A program made the position numbers and the translations under genes. 64,000 nt of DNA from Burkholderia diffusa (GTDB lineage Bacteria > Pseudomonadota > Gammaproteobacteria > Burkholderiales > Burkholderiaceae). Positions within the stretch are counted from its first letter, which is position 1. Every line of letters starts with the position of its first letter. Shown here piece after piece: positions 53,660 to 62,987 of the stretch. The notes below the pieces were generated by a model. It made no database searches. It was not told the DNA's origin and saw only the letters and a program-made list of their open reading frames with translations. The DNA lies in the NCBI RefSeq assembly GCF_001718315.1, contig NZ_CP013364.1, positions 372,001-436,000 on the forward strand, written 5' to 3'.

Positions 53660-55268
53660 CCTAATGTCGTGTTGTGGCTATTTACAGATGTCGTGTTTTT
53701 GACTGCTGGCATGCTGGACGGCTCGTTGAGTAAGCCCGGGAGCCGACCATGCAGCCAGCCGGATTGGTGACACTGACGATGCGAGAGCTTGATCGACTCA
53801 AGGTAATCCAGGCCGTGGTGGACACGGGCTTGAAGCCTGGGCGTGCGGCTGAACGGCTGGGCCTGAGCGTGCGCCAGGTGGAACGGCTGATCATCCGATA
53901 TCGAGAGCAAGGAGCCAGCGGCGTAGCTTCGGGCCGTCGCGGCCGGCCGGGCAACCGCAAGCTCGACGACGGGCTGGCGTTACGTGCCCTGACCGTTATT
54001 CGCGAGCGCTACGCCGATTTCGGGCCGACGCTGGCGTGCGAGAAGCTCTGGGAGTGCCACGGCATTCGGCTGGCCAAGGAGACGGTCAGGAAGCTGATGA
54101 TGGACGCTGGGCTTTGGATTCCGCGTCGACAGCGGCCGCCGAAGGTGTATCAGCCACGAGCCCGACGCGCGTGCCTGGGCGAACTGATCCAGATCGACGG
54201 CAGCGATCATCGGTGGTTCGAGGAACGGGCGCCGGCCTGCACGCTGCTGGTGTATGTGGACGACGCGACGAGTCGGTTGATGATGCTGCATTTCACGCAG
54301 ACCGAATCGACCTTCAGCTACTTCGAGGCCACGCGGGCATATCTGGAGCGCCATGGTAAGCCGGTAGCGTTCTACAGCGACAAATACAGCGTGTTCCGCA
54401 ATACGAGCGCCGGCAAGACCGGCCAGAGCGTCACGCACTTCGGCCGCGCGATGTATGAGTTGAACATCGACACGTTCTGCGCAAACAGTAGCTCGGCCAA
54501 GGGGCGTGTCGAGCGTGCGCACCTGACGCTGCAGGACCGATTGGTCAAGGAGCTACGATTGCGCGGCATCAGCACAGTCGCGGATGCCAACGCTTATGCG
54601 CCCTCCTTCATCGCTACGTATAACGCGCGCTTCGGGAAGCCGCCGCGCAGCGGCTTTGATGCGCATCGGCCGCTGCGATCCGACGAGGATCTGGACCTGC
54701 TGCTGACCTGGCGTGAGACACGCCGGGTCACGAAGGCGTTGACGGTGCAATACGACCGGGTGCTGTACCTGCTGGACGATACGCCGGGGAATCGAGCGTG
54801 GATACATCGCGACGTCGAGGTGTGGGAGTACCCGGATGGTCGGATCGAAATCCGAGCAGCCGGTCAGATATTGGCAGCTCAGTCCTATGACCGGCTGGCC
54901 GAGGTCGATCAAGGCGCCATCGTGGACCACAAGCGGCTAAGTCACGCGCTGCAAGTGGCACAAGCGTTTCAGGCGCAGCGCGACAGCCGGCGGATCGGAA
55001 CCGCGCCGTCGCGAACGCATCGAGGGCTGCCGGTGCGGGAGAACGAAGCGCAACCTGGCACCAAGAAGCCGCGCCGGTTCACGGCGGCTGACATGGAGGC
55101 GGCGATTCTGGAGGTCGCATCAAAAGCAGGAACTGAGCGGCGGTCTGCCACGGCCCGCGGATGAGCGTAAGCGCCCTGCTGCTTCAGGCTCGGCGCTTCA
55201 ACGCTGAATGACGAGAAAGTCGATGAAACATGCGACATTTGTATTTAGCTGGCGCTGCGACATCTGAA
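53660..55268 (+). mobile_element. ISNCY-type insertion sequence, intact copy
   Basis: The transposase gene is flanked by imperfect inverted ends. The left end (about 53661-53700) has two ATGTCG boxes (AATGTCGTGTTGTGGCTATTT and CAGATGTCGTGTT). The inverse of the right end (about 55228-55267) has two as well, separated by GCTAAATACA. The exact ends and any target duplication cannot be fixed by eye. Confidence 0.6.
53749..55164 (+). CDS. ISNCY-type transposase
   Basis: A 471-residue transposase. An N-terminal helix-turn-helix (GRAAERLGLSVRQVERLIIRYREQG) is followed by a DDE integrase core: Asp in LGELIQIDGSDHRW, Asp in AFYSDKYSVFR and Glu in KGRVERAHLTLQDRLVKEL. The Arg-rich C-terminus ends GTERRSATARG. 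It cuts and joins DNA at the ends of its own element. The frame is complete, so the element may be active. It is immediately followed by a decayed relative. Confidence 0.88.
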   Translation: MQPAGLVTLTMRELDRLKVIQAVVDTGLKPGRAAERLGLSVRQVERLIIRYREQGASGVASGRRGRPGNRKLDDGLALRALTVIRERYADFGPTLACEKLWECHGIRLAKETVRKLMMDAGLWIPRRQRPPKVYQPRARRACLGELIQIDGSDHRWFEERAPACTLLVYVDDATSRLMMLHFTQTESTFSYFEATRAYLERHGKPVAFYSDKYSVFRNTSAGKTGQSVTHFGRAMYELNIDTFCANSSSAKGRVERAHLTLQDRLVKELRLRGISTVADANAYAPSFIATYNARFGKPPRSGFDAHRPLRSDEDLDLLLTWRETRRVTKALTVQYDRVLYLLDDTPGNRAWIHRDVEVWEYPDGRIEIRAAGQILAAQSYDRLAEVDQGAIVDHKRLSHALQVAQAFQAQRDSRRIGTAPSRTHRGLPVRENEAQPGTKKPRRFTAADMEAAILEVASKAGTERRSATARG

Positions 55269-55274
55269 TCTGGG

Positions 55275-56620
55275 TATGACATTCGTTGTGGCGGCTAAGT
55301 TGTAATGTCCGCTTTTCGACCCATCGTAAGCTGGCTGGCCTACGAGAAACTGTACGAAAGCCACAACATTCGGCTGGCCAAGGAAACGGTCCGCAAGCTG
55401 ATGACCGACGCTGGCCGCTAGGTGCCGCGCCGGCAACGCCCGCCCAAGGTCTACCAGCCGCGAGCGCGTCGGGCATGCTTGGGTGAACTGATCCAGATCG
55501 ACGGCAGTGACCATCGATGGTTCGAGGATCGGGCGCCGGCCTGCACGTTGCTGGTGTACGTTGACGATGCGACGAGTCGGCTGATGATGCTGCACTTCAC
55601 GCAGACCGAATCGACCTTCAGCTACTTCGAGGCGACGCGCGCGTACATCGACTGCCACGGCAAGCCGGGGGCGTTCTATAGCGACAAGTACAGCGTGTTC
55701 CGCAACGTAACGCCAGGCAAGACTGGTAATCGGGTGACGCACTTCGGCCGCGCGATGTACGAGCTGAACATCGACACGTTTTGCGCGAACAGCAGTCCGG
55801 CCAAGGGGCGAGTCGAGCGAGCACATCTGACGTTGCAGGATCGCTTGGTCAAGGAGCTACAACTGCGCGGGATCAACACGGTGGCCGATGCCAATGCGTA
55901 TGCGCCCTCCTTCATGGCCGCTTACAACACACGCTTCGCGAAGCCGCCGAAGAGCGATTTCAATGCGCATCGACCGTTGCGCGCCGATGAGAATCTTGAC
56001 TTGGTGCTGACGTGGCGCGAGCCGCGAAAAGTGACGAAGTCGCTCACGGTGCAGTACGACCGGGTGATGTACTTGCTGGAGGACACGCCGGAGAATCGAA
56101 AGTTGATCGACCGGCAGATCGAGGTGTGGGAGTACCCGGATGGGCGCATCGAACTCCGAACAGAGGGTCGCGTGTTGCCCTGCAGGCAGTACGACCGGCT
56201 GGCCGAAATTGATCAAGGTTCCATCGTCGAACACAAGCGTCTGAGTCATGTGCTGGAGATCGCGCAAGCGCTTCAGGCGCAACGCGATAACAGCCGAATC
56301 GGTAAGGTACCGTCTCGAACGCATCGAGGCGAATCGACCAAGACGAATCGCAACACCACTCAGCCGAACAAAAAGAAGCAGCGTGAGTTCACGCAGACCG
56401 ATGTCGAGAAAGTGATCGTGGATCTCGCCGAACGCAGACAGGTCCAACAGCCCGCGCGCAAACCTGGCCGTCGGTCTGCGAGGGGCAGTGACGCAAGCGT
56501 AAGCACCCTGCCCGTTCAGGATCCGCTCTTCGACACTGCGTGATCTATACCAAGACAAACAAGCCTCAAGCCCGGAAACCCGGACATTTCAACTTAGCCG
56601 AGAGGCGGACATTTGAGAAT
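55275..56620 (+). mobile_element. Second ISNCY-type element, decayed
   Basis: The left end (55292-55311, CGGCTAAGTTGTAATGTCCG) and right end (56581-56600, inverse of the same with one mismatch) form an 18-20 bp inverted repeat. The inner part lacks the first third of the transposase gene. It lies directly against the first element, with about ten bases between. Confidence 0.65.
55337..56543 (+). pseudogene. Truncated ISNCY-type transposase
   Basis: Homology to the neighbouring transposase begins only at about residue 105 of the intact protein (LAYEKLYESHNIRLAKETV), so the helix-turn-helix is deleted. A TAG at 55419-55421 stands where the other copy has a Trp codon (AGLWIPRR versus AGR-stop-VPRR). 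From 55422 (GTG) the frame is open for 373 residues and still carries all three catalytic residues (QIDGSDH, YSDKYS, GRVERAH). The product, if made, could not bind its ends normally. Confidence 0.8.
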
Positions 56621-56974
56621 GGCTTTGACACACAGCCACCACATGACATCTTATGACAAATGGTGAACGGAAAAATGGAATCCGATGCTTCGCAAAACTA
56701 AGAGCGGCGGCATGGTTTGGCGCATCACGCGAGACCAAGGCGGAACCTCTATCCAACTCGACATTAGGGCGTCCGTCGTCACTCCCCTGGACGTAATAAA
56801 AGCGACCCCTGCTGCATTCGACCGCCTATTCGGGTATTCCGCATCGTCTCAGCGCGTTCAAGGCCGCGCATGAGGTGCTGGTGGCGGAGGCGGTGTTGAA
56901 GTAACGACGCGGTTGAAGCCGGGGGTTCCGTCATCGGACACCCCGGCATGGGCGAGCGCTCAAGCCTGCCGTCA
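56621..56974. other. Region after the decayed insertion sequence, possible gene remnant
   Basis: A 354-base stretch. From about 56807 to 56903 one frame reads ...YSGIPHRLSAFKAAHEVLVAEAVLK and stops, which looks like the C-terminal end of a gene whose start is missing; a 62-codon frame (56685-56873) overlaps it in another phase. I cannot name the family. An IS-linked deletion is plausible. Confidence 0.3.
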
Positions 56975-57937
56975 TCACAGCGCGTTCGGCGCCCCCTTCC
57001 CGTCAAGCACCGCCGCGACGTTGTCGAGCGCGGTAAACCCCATCTGGTCGCGCGTCTCGACGGTCGCGCTCGCCATGTGCGGCGACAGAAACACATTGTC
57101 GAGCGCGGCAAAGCGCGGATCGATGTTGGGTTCGTTCCGGTAAACGTCGAGCCCCGCGGCGAACAGCCGATGCGAGGTCAACGCGTCGTACAGCGCATCC
57201 TCGTCGACGAGACTGCCGCGTGCCGCATTCACGAACACGGCACCGTCGCGCAGTAAGCCGAATTCGCGGCGGGTCATCAACGGCGTGCCGCCGCCGGGCA
57301 CGTGCAGCGTGAGGATGTCGCACTGCGGGAGCAGCGTGTCGAGATCCGCGCAATAGCGCGCGCCGGCCTCGATCTCGGGCGGTGCGGGACGTCGGTCGGT
57401 ATAGACGATCTTCATCCCGAAACCGCGCGCGCGCTGCGCGACCGCGCGGCCGATCCGCCCGAAACCGACGATTCCGAGCGTCTTGCCGTTCACGCGCGTG
57501 CCGAGCATGTCGGTCATGCCGAACGACTTTCCCCACCCCGCGCGCACGATACGCTCGTACTCCGATGCACGCCGGCACGCGGCCAGCGCCAGCAGCATCG
57601 TGAAATCGGCCGTGCAGTCGGTCAGCGCATCGGGGGCGTTGCTGACCGCGATTCCGCGTGCGCGTGCGGCGGCGACGTCCATGTGGTCGTACCCGGCGCT
57701 CGCGTTCGCGATGATCTTCACGCTCGGTGGCAATGCTGCGATGTGCTCGGCCTGCAGCCCCGATTTCTTGCCGATCAGCACCGCCGGCGTCTCGTAGCGA
57801 TTGCAGAACTCGACGACGGACGACGCGTCCATGTCGGCGTCCGTTACATACGCGTTGAATTCGGATTCTGCGCGTGCGGCGACTGCGGCGGGAACGCGTC
57901 GCGCAACCAACAGGCGGGTGCGATTGTTGTCAGGCAT
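56975..57937 (-). CDS. D-2-hydroxyacid dehydrogenase family protein
   Basis: A 320-residue NAD(P)-dependent enzyme. The nucleotide-binding motif is TLGIVGFGRIGRAVAQRA. The catalytic set is Arg in NAARGSLVDE, Glu in GLDVYRNEPN and His in FLSPHMASAT. It reduces a 2-keto acid (such as glyoxylate or hydroxypyruvate) or oxidises the D-2-hydroxy acid. It diverges from the SDR, transporter and citrate-synthase genes, with two 17-bp palindromes in between, so the whole cluster is probably co-regulated. Confidence 0.9.
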   Translation of the reverse strand: MPDNNRTRLLVARRVPAAVAARAESEFNAYVTDADMDASSVVEFCNRYETPAVLIGKKSGLQAEHIAALPPSVKIIANASAGYDHMDVAAARARGIAVSNAPDALTDCTADFTMLLALAACRRASEYERIVRAGWGKSFGMTDMLGTRVNGKTLGIVGFGRIGRAVAQRARGFGMKIVYTDRRPAPPEIEAGARYCADLDTLLPQCDILTLHVPGGGTPLMTRREFGLLRDGAVFVNAARGSLVDEDALYDALTSHRLFAAGLDVYRNEPNIDPRFAALDNVFLSPHMASATVETRDQMGFTALDNVAAVLDGKGAPNAL

Positions 57938-58000
57938 GGTCTCGTCCTTGGGTCGGAAAACGGAACACAGCCTACGAAGCGCAGTCGGCGCAGGTCAATA

Positions 58001-58017
58001 TTGATTGGTTCAATCAA
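58001..58017. promoter_or_regulatory. 17-bp palindrome, candidate operator 1
   Basis: TTGATTGGTTCAATCAA has perfect 7-bp arms and a 3-base centre. It is 64 bases before the start of the hydroxyacid dehydrogenase gene (minus strand). Confidence 0.6.
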
Positions 58018-58164
58018 CATGTCCGCGCGGCATTGAGCGACCGGATAATCGACCGATTCCGATCATGTCCTCTGCTATACGCGATGCCGTGCCGGCGCGC
58101 GAACGGCGCAGTCTCGAACTCAGGAAAACCCTGACGCCAGCCCGTCGGGACGGGGCGGTTGATG

Positions 58165-58181
58165 TTGATTGAAAGAATCAA
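58165..58181. promoter_or_regulatory. 17-bp palindrome, candidate operator 2
   Basis: TTGATTGAAAGAATCAA has the same outer TTGATT/AATCAA arms and length as the palindrome at 58001. It is 70 bases before the SDR start. Confidence 0.6.
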
Positions 58182-58250
58182 GATTGCTGCGAATTCGTCA
58201 CCGCGCAATGCTTTTTGCATGTTCAACGGACTGAAGACGAGGGCGTGAAA

Positions 58251-59010
58251 ATGCAGGCAGAGAAAAAAATCGCGGCGGTGACGGGTGCCGGCACCGGCAT
58301 CGGACAGGCCGCTGCGGTAGCGCTCGCGCTAGCCGGCTTCAGCGTCGCGCTGCTCGGCCGGCGCATCGATCCGCTACTCGCGACGCAAGAGATCATCGAG
58401 ATGGCCGGGGGCGTCGCAGCGGCGATTCCAACCGACGTGTCCGACGAAACATCGGTCGATGCGAGCTTCACGCGAATTGCGCATGACTTCGGCCGCCTCG
58501 ACGTGCTGTTCAATAACGCGGGCCGCAACGCAGGCGCCGTGCCGCTCGAGGATTATTCGCTTGAGTTCTGGAACGACGTGGTCGCCACCAAACCTGACCG
58601 GCGTGTTCCTGTGCGCCCGCGCCGCGTGGCGCCAGATGAAGCGCCAGACGCCGCAAGGCGGCCGCATCATCAACAACGGTTCAATCTCCGCGCACAAGCC
58701 GCGCCCGAACACGATCGCGTACACGGCCACGAAGCACGCGGTCCTCGGCATCACGCGTTCGATCGCGCTCGACGGGCGGCCATTCAACATCGCGTGCGGC
58801 CAGATCGATATCGGCAACGCCGCCACGTCGCTGACCGAGCGGATGAACAACGGCGTGCTGCAGGCCGACGGCCGCATCGCGCCCGAGCCGCGCGTCGACG
58901 TTACGCACGTCGCGAACGCGATCGTGCAGATGGCGAGCCTGCCCCTCGAAGCGAACATTCTGAACATGACAATCATGGCGAGCGCGATGCCCTTCGTCGG
59001 ACGCGGCTGA
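58251..59010 (+). pseudogene. Short-chain dehydrogenase with a frameshift
   Basis: The first half (from MQAEKKIAAVTGAGTGIG, with GAGGG upstream) shows the Rossmann TGAGTGIG motif and the NNAG box. At 58590-58592 an extra A changes the frame (GTCGCCACC AAA CCTGACC, where GTCGCCACCAACCTGACC would encode VATNLTG). The remainder is then read from another frame: GVFLCARAAWRQMKRQTPQGGRIINNGSISAHKPRPNTIAYTATKHAVLGIT, containing the Ser and the catalytic YTATK, to the stop at 59010. Without the extra base the product would be a normal SDR of about 250 residues. It may be a real inactivating mutation or a sequencing error. Confidence 0.85.
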
Positions 59011-59074
59011 CAGGACGCGCACCGGCACACACGGCAGGTGCACCGGCACAACCATCACAAAACAGGAGACGACA

Positions 59075-60391
59075 TTGAAAACCGCTGAAGAACAGGTTTC
59101 GGTCATGCGCGAGTTCGACGCGCACGCAGGCGCCGCCAGGCGATCGCGGGTGCGCTATGGCGTGCTGTCGATGCTGCTGGTGGCCACCGTCCTCAACTAC
59201 GTCGATCGCTCCGCGCTCGGCATCGTCGCTCCAGCGTTGTCGAAGGATCTCGCGCTTACCCGCGTGCAGATGGGCGAACTGTTCGCGGTGTTCGGCCTCG
59301 CATACTCTATCGCGCTGCTGCCGGCTGGCGCGCTCGCCGACCTGCTCGGCTCGCGCATCGCGTATGCGCTGTCGCTCGTCGGCTGGTCGCTGGCCACGCT
59401 TACGCAAGGGCTCGCGCATGGCTACCACATGCTGCTCGGCTCGCGGCTAGCGATGGGCGCGCTCGAAGCGCCCGCGTTTCCGTCGAACGCGCGCGCCGTG
59501 ACGATGTGGTTTCCGGTCCAGGAGCGCGGCTTCGCGACGAGCGTATACGTGATGGGTCAGTACATCGGCACGCCGCTCTTCACCGGGCTGCTGCTGTGGA
59601 TCTCATCCGCGTTCGGCTGGCGTACCGTGTTCTTCACGACCGGCGCGTTCGGCATTCTGTTCAGCGTCGTCTGGTACCGGCTCTATCGCGATCCGTCGCG
59701 CCATCCACGCGTCAACGCGGCCGAGCTGCAGTACATCACCGAAGGGCAGCCGGTAGTGACGGCGCGCGACCGATTCGACTGGCGCATGGCGCTGCGCCTG
59801 CTCGGCTACAGGCAGATCCTCGCGATCTGTCTCGGCAAGTTCTGCAACAACACGCTGCTGGTGTTCTTCACGACCTGGTTCATGACCTACCTTGTCGAGG
59901 AACGGCACATGTCGATGATCAAGGTCGGTTTCTTCCAAGCGATGCCGTTCATCGGCGCGACGCTCGGGATCCTTATCGCCGGCTATTTGTCTGATCTCTG
60001 CATCCGGCGCGGCGTATCAATGTCGTCGTCGCGCAAGGCGCCCCTCGTGATCGGCACCTTCCTCGGCGCATCGATCGTGCTTGTCAATTTCGTGCAGTCG
60101 AACGCGCTGGTGATCGCGATCCTGACCGTCGCGTTCTTCGCACAGGGAATCGGTTCGATGTCGTGGGCTGCGGTGTCCGAGATCGCGCCGAAACGCTATG
60201 TCGGGCTCACCAGCAGCATCACGAGCCTCGCCGCGAATATCGCAGCCGCGACCACGCCGCTGATGATTGGCTACGTGACGCAGCACACCGGCAACTTTTT
60301 CTGGGCGCTGAACCTGATGGGTGCGATCTGCCTCCTCGGCACGCTGTCGTACTCGGTGCTGCTCGGCAAGCTGTCGCGCATCGAGCTCTGA
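59075..60391 (+). CDS. MFS transporter (anion:cation symporter type)
   Basis: A 438-residue permease with 12 predicted membrane helices. The opening LNYVDRSALGIVAPALSKDLALTRVQMGELFAVFGLAYSIALLPAGALADLLGSR is typical of the ACS branch, which imports sugar acids and other carboxylates with protons. I use the TTG start at 59075 because AGGAG lies seven bases upstream; an ATG at 59105 is the alternative. Its position between the SDR and VOC genes suggests uptake of the cluster's substrate. Confidence 0.85.
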   Translation: MKTAEEQVSVMREFDAHAGAARRSRVRYGVLSMLLVATVLNYVDRSALGIVAPALSKDLALTRVQMGELFAVFGLAYSIALLPAGALADLLGSRIAYALSLVGWSLATLTQGLAHGYHMLLGSRLAMGALEAPAFPSNARAVTMWFPVQERGFATSVYVMGQYIGTPLFTGLLLWISSAFGWRTVFFTTGAFGILFSVVWYRLYRDPSRHPRVNAAELQYITEGQPVVTARDRFDWRMALRLLGYRQILAICLGKFCNNTLLVFFTTWFMTYLVEERHMSMIKVGFFQAMPFIGATLGILIAGYLSDLCIRRGVSMSSSRKAPLVIGTFLGASIVLVNFVQSNALVIAILTVAFFAQGIGSMSWAAVSEIAPKRYVGLTSSITSLAANIAAATTPLMIGYVTQHTGNFFWALNLMGAICLLGTLSYSVLLGKLSRIEL

Positions 60392-60438
60392 CCGGGTTCG
60401 TCCCCTTTTACGCTCCACTGCACGTACCGCACACGACC

Positions 60439-60831
60439 ATGATCGAATTCAAATGGGATCACCTGCAACTCTGCTCGGCTGATGCCGAGGCCACCGCCGC
60501 GTGGTTCGCGCGCTGCCTGAACGCCGAAATCGTGCGGCGCCCCGGCCGCGTCGACCTGCGGATCGGGGCGATCAACCTCTTCATCACGGCGCTGCCGGAC
60601 GCATGTCCGGCGATCGTGCCGGACGGCGCGCGCATGCAAGGGATCGACCACTTGGGCGTGCTGGTCGAGGATCTGGATGCGGCTTACGCGCATCTAGTCG
60701 ACAACGGCGCAGAGATCGTCCAGCCCGTCACGCGGATCCGCGCCGGCGTGCGCGGCTGTTTCGTGCGCGCGCCCGGCGACATCCTAGTCGAGGTGCTCGA
60801 GCGGCGCCCGGCCGAGATGACATTCAACTGA
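60439..60831 (+). CDS. VOC (glyoxalase/dioxygenase fold) protein
   Basis: A 130-residue protein with the two beta-alpha-beta-beta-beta modules of the vicinal oxygen chelate fold. WDHLQLCSADAEATAAWF and GIDHLGVLVEDLDAAY carry the metal-ligand His positions, and a Glu is in ILVEVLER. Members isomerise, lyse or oxidise small substrates with a divalent metal. It lies 47 bases after the MFS gene and 60 bases before the citrate-synthase gene. Confidence 0.8.
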   Translation: MIEFKWDHLQLCSADAEATAAWFARCLNAEIVRRPGRVDLRIGAINLFITALPDACPAIVPDGARMQGIDHLGVLVEDLDAAYAHLVDNGAEIVQPVTRIRAGVRGCFVRAPGDILVEVLERRPAEMTFN

Positions 60832-60891
60832 ACCCGGTCTATAGTCGGCGCAAGCGGCCGCGCACCGGCCGCATCCTCATCACGACTCCCC

Positions 60892-62139
60892 ATGCAGAAC
60901 TGGATCACCCTGACGGAAGCGGCACGGCGGCTCGGCGTGCGGGCGCAGACCGTCTACGCGTACGCGAGCCGCGGCAGCATTGCGGTGATGCAGGATCCCG
61001 ACGATCCGCGCAAGAGCCTGTATCGGACCGAGGATGTGGTCGCGCTGTGCCGCAAGAAACAGGTCGGCCGCAAGCGAGCGGCGCTCGCGGCCAGCACGAT
61101 CTTTGGCGCCGAGCCGTGCATCTACAGCGGCATCACCACGTTCTCGAAAGGCCGCGCATGGTATCGCGGCCGCGACAGCATTGAACTCGCGGATACCGCG
61201 ACGCTCGAGGAAACGGCTGCGCTGCTCTGGCAGGCCACCGCGCCGGTGTCGTTCGACGCGCCGGTGATCGTGCTGCCGCCCGGCGAGCGCGACCGGCAAT
61301 GTGCGTTCACGATGCTCGCGACGCTGGCCGCGTTTGGCCATTCGACGCTCGGTCGGCTCGACAGCGCGCTGCACATCGAGGCCGGGCAGCTCGTCGCGAT
61401 CGTGTCGCGCGCGTTCGGCGCGCACGACGATGCCGGCGCAAGCCCGCTTCACGCCCATCAGCGGCTTGCCGCAGGCTGGGGCCTCGACAGCCATGGCGCA
61501 GACCTGTTGCGCCGCGCGTTGGTGCTAGCCGCCGATCACGAGATCACGAGTTCTGCATTCGCCGCGCGCATCACCGCATCGACCGGCGCGTCGCTGGCGG
61601 GTTGCCTGCTGACGGGACTCGCGACGTTATCGGGGCCGCTGCACGGCGACGCGTCGGGACGCGTGCGTGCGGTGTTCGACGACGTGCAGCGATTGGGTGC
61701 CGAGTGCGTCGTCGATCATCACCTGAAGTCCGCGATCCCCATTCCCGGTTTCGGCCATCATCTTTACCCCGACGGAGATCCTCGTGCGGCCGCGCTGCTC
61801 GCGCGACTCGATCCGCCCGCCGAACTCGCGCGCTTCGTCAGCAAGGTTACGAAACTCACCGGCCAGCGGCCGACCATCGATGTCGCGCTAGCAACGCTGT
61901 CGGTTCAGCTTCAGCTGCCACGCGATGCGGCGTTCGGCCTGTTCTCGATCGCGCGCAGCGTCGGGCTGCTCGCACACTGCATCGAGCAACTGCGCGTCGG
62001 CAAGGTGATCCGGCCGCGCAGCCGCTATACGGGTCCGACGCTCGACGATCGGCATCTGCGGCCCGCCGCTGACGAAGACGGCAAACAGACAGAAGCCGGC
62101 GTGATCGACAAGAACCGCCTGTTCAAGGTGGTGGGATAA
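60892..62139 (+). CDS. Citrate synthase family protein with N-terminal helix-turn-helix
   Basis: A 415-residue protein. Residues 1-60 form a MerR/excisionase-like helix-turn-helix (WITLTEAARRLGVRAQTVYAYASRGSI...DPRKSLYRTEDV). The rest is the citrate synthase fold. The catalytic set is recognisable: His in SGPLHGDASG, His in PGFGHHLYPDGDPRA and Asp in PTIDVALATL. The large domain is short in places compared with true citrate synthases. Members of this fused subfamily may condense an acyl-CoA with a keto acid or act as a regulator. It is the last gene of the transporter/SDR operon. Confidence 0.85.
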   Translation: MQNWITLTEAARRLGVRAQTVYAYASRGSIAVMQDPDDPRKSLYRTEDVVALCRKKQVGRKRAALAASTIFGAEPCIYSGITTFSKGRAWYRGRDSIELADTATLEETAALLWQATAPVSFDAPVIVLPPGERDRQCAFTMLATLAAFGHSTLGRLDSALHIEAGQLVAIVSRAFGAHDDAGASPLHAHQRLAAGWGLDSHGADLLRRALVLAADHEITSSAFAARITASTGASLAGCLLTGLATLSGPLHGDASGRVRAVFDDVQRLGAECVVDHHLKSAIPIPGFGHHLYPDGDPRAAALLARLDPPAELARFVSKVTKLTGQRPTIDVALATLSVQLQLPRDAAFGLFSIARSVGLLAHCIEQLRVGKVIRPRSRYTGPTLDDRHLRPAADEDGKQTEAGVIDKNRLFKVVG

Positions 62140-62545
62140 CCTGCCGGACAGCCGTCAACCAATCCAGAATTAATTCCGTTTGCGAATAAATATGGCCGCT
62201 GGCCGTGGCTGCGAAGACCGGGATCAACTCCTCTTCGGCGCCGTCGCTGGCGGTCACGCATTGTGCCGGAACTGAACTTGAACCGACAAACATGCCGTAG
62301 CGATAAGGTTCCTTCTATGTTGCTGGTGCGCTCATCCCGACGGCAGGGGCGGCATGCGACCGTGAATGGCGGTTCCGGTGCGACGCGAATGGCTCTGAGC
62401 GACCCTTCTCAGCCGATCGGCTGTGTGATCAATCGATGTCTGTTTACGAAGCGCAGCGACCGTCGCCTATTCAGATTCATCTAGCGGATTGCTATCTCAG
62501 ACGCTTAGCGAAGCCAACTCGTACTGTCGCGTGTCCTCAAGGCGA
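62140..62545. other. Intergenic region after the citrate synthase gene
   Basis: A 406-base stretch with no convincing gene. A 73-codon frame at 62263-62484 has no ribosome site or family resemblance. I see no repeat or operator. Confidence 0.4.
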
Positions 62546-62983
62546 TTAGCCTGGAGAAATGACTCGTATCGGGCGTGATCCTATCCGGGCGCCCGTATTC
62601 TCATCAACGGCCACCGGCTTGATTTCCGTCCCGGCTTCGGCATCGAGGAAACGCACTAGGTCACCGCCACCACGGTGCTCGCGTCCCCACGCGCCAATCA
62701 TGAAGAGCGCCGGCAAAACGTCACGTCCGGCCGCAGTCAGGACATATTCCTCTCGCGGAGGGTTCTCCGAATACAGCCGCTTCTCCAGCATGTCTTCCTC
62801 CGTCAGCTTCGCGAGCCGCCGAGAAAGGATCGTCGGAGCAATGCCGAGGCTTTTGCGGAACTGGTCAAAGCGGGTAAGCCCCGCATGGGCATCCCGCAGG
62901 ATCAACAGACTCCACGCGTCGCCGAACACGGCCAGACTGCGCGCGATCGGGCACGGTTCATCGCAGGGAATTTCCTTGTCCAT
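62546..62983 (-). CDS. HxlR-family transcriptional regulator
   Basis: A 145-residue winged-helix protein: CPIARSLAVFGDAWSLLILRDAHAGLTRFDQFRKSLGIAPTILSRRLAKLTEEDML, then the wing LYSENPPREEYVLTAAGRDVLPAL. The Cys in the N-terminal segment (CDEPCPIA) may be the redox- or electrophile-sensing residue known for HypR/YodB-type members. It diverges from the SDR gene at 63077 with a palindrome between, so it probably represses that gene and itself. Confidence 0.9.
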   Translation of the reverse strand: MDKEIPCDEPCPIARSLAVFGDAWSLLILRDAHAGLTRFDQFRKSLGIAPTILSRRLAKLTEEDMLEKRLYSENPPREEYVLTAAGRDVLPALFMIGAWGREHRGGGDLVRFLDAEAGTEIKPVAVDENTGARIGSRPIRVISPG

Positions 62984-62987
62984 ACTG

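Larger units (their letters stand above)
57938..58250. promoter_or_regulatory. Divergent promoter region with two palindromes
   Basis: A 313-base region between the hydroxyacid dehydrogenase and the SDR gene. It contains the palindromes at 58001-58017 and 58165-58181 and the ribosome site of the SDR gene (GAGGG at 58239-58243). I see no gene in it. Confidence 0.5.

Noticed and set aside
56685..56873. 62-codon open frame after the insertion sequence
   Set aside because: It overlaps a better-looking gene remnant in another phase and has no family resemblance.
62263..62484. 73-codon open frame
   Set aside because: No ribosome site, no recognisable family and basic low-complexity composition.
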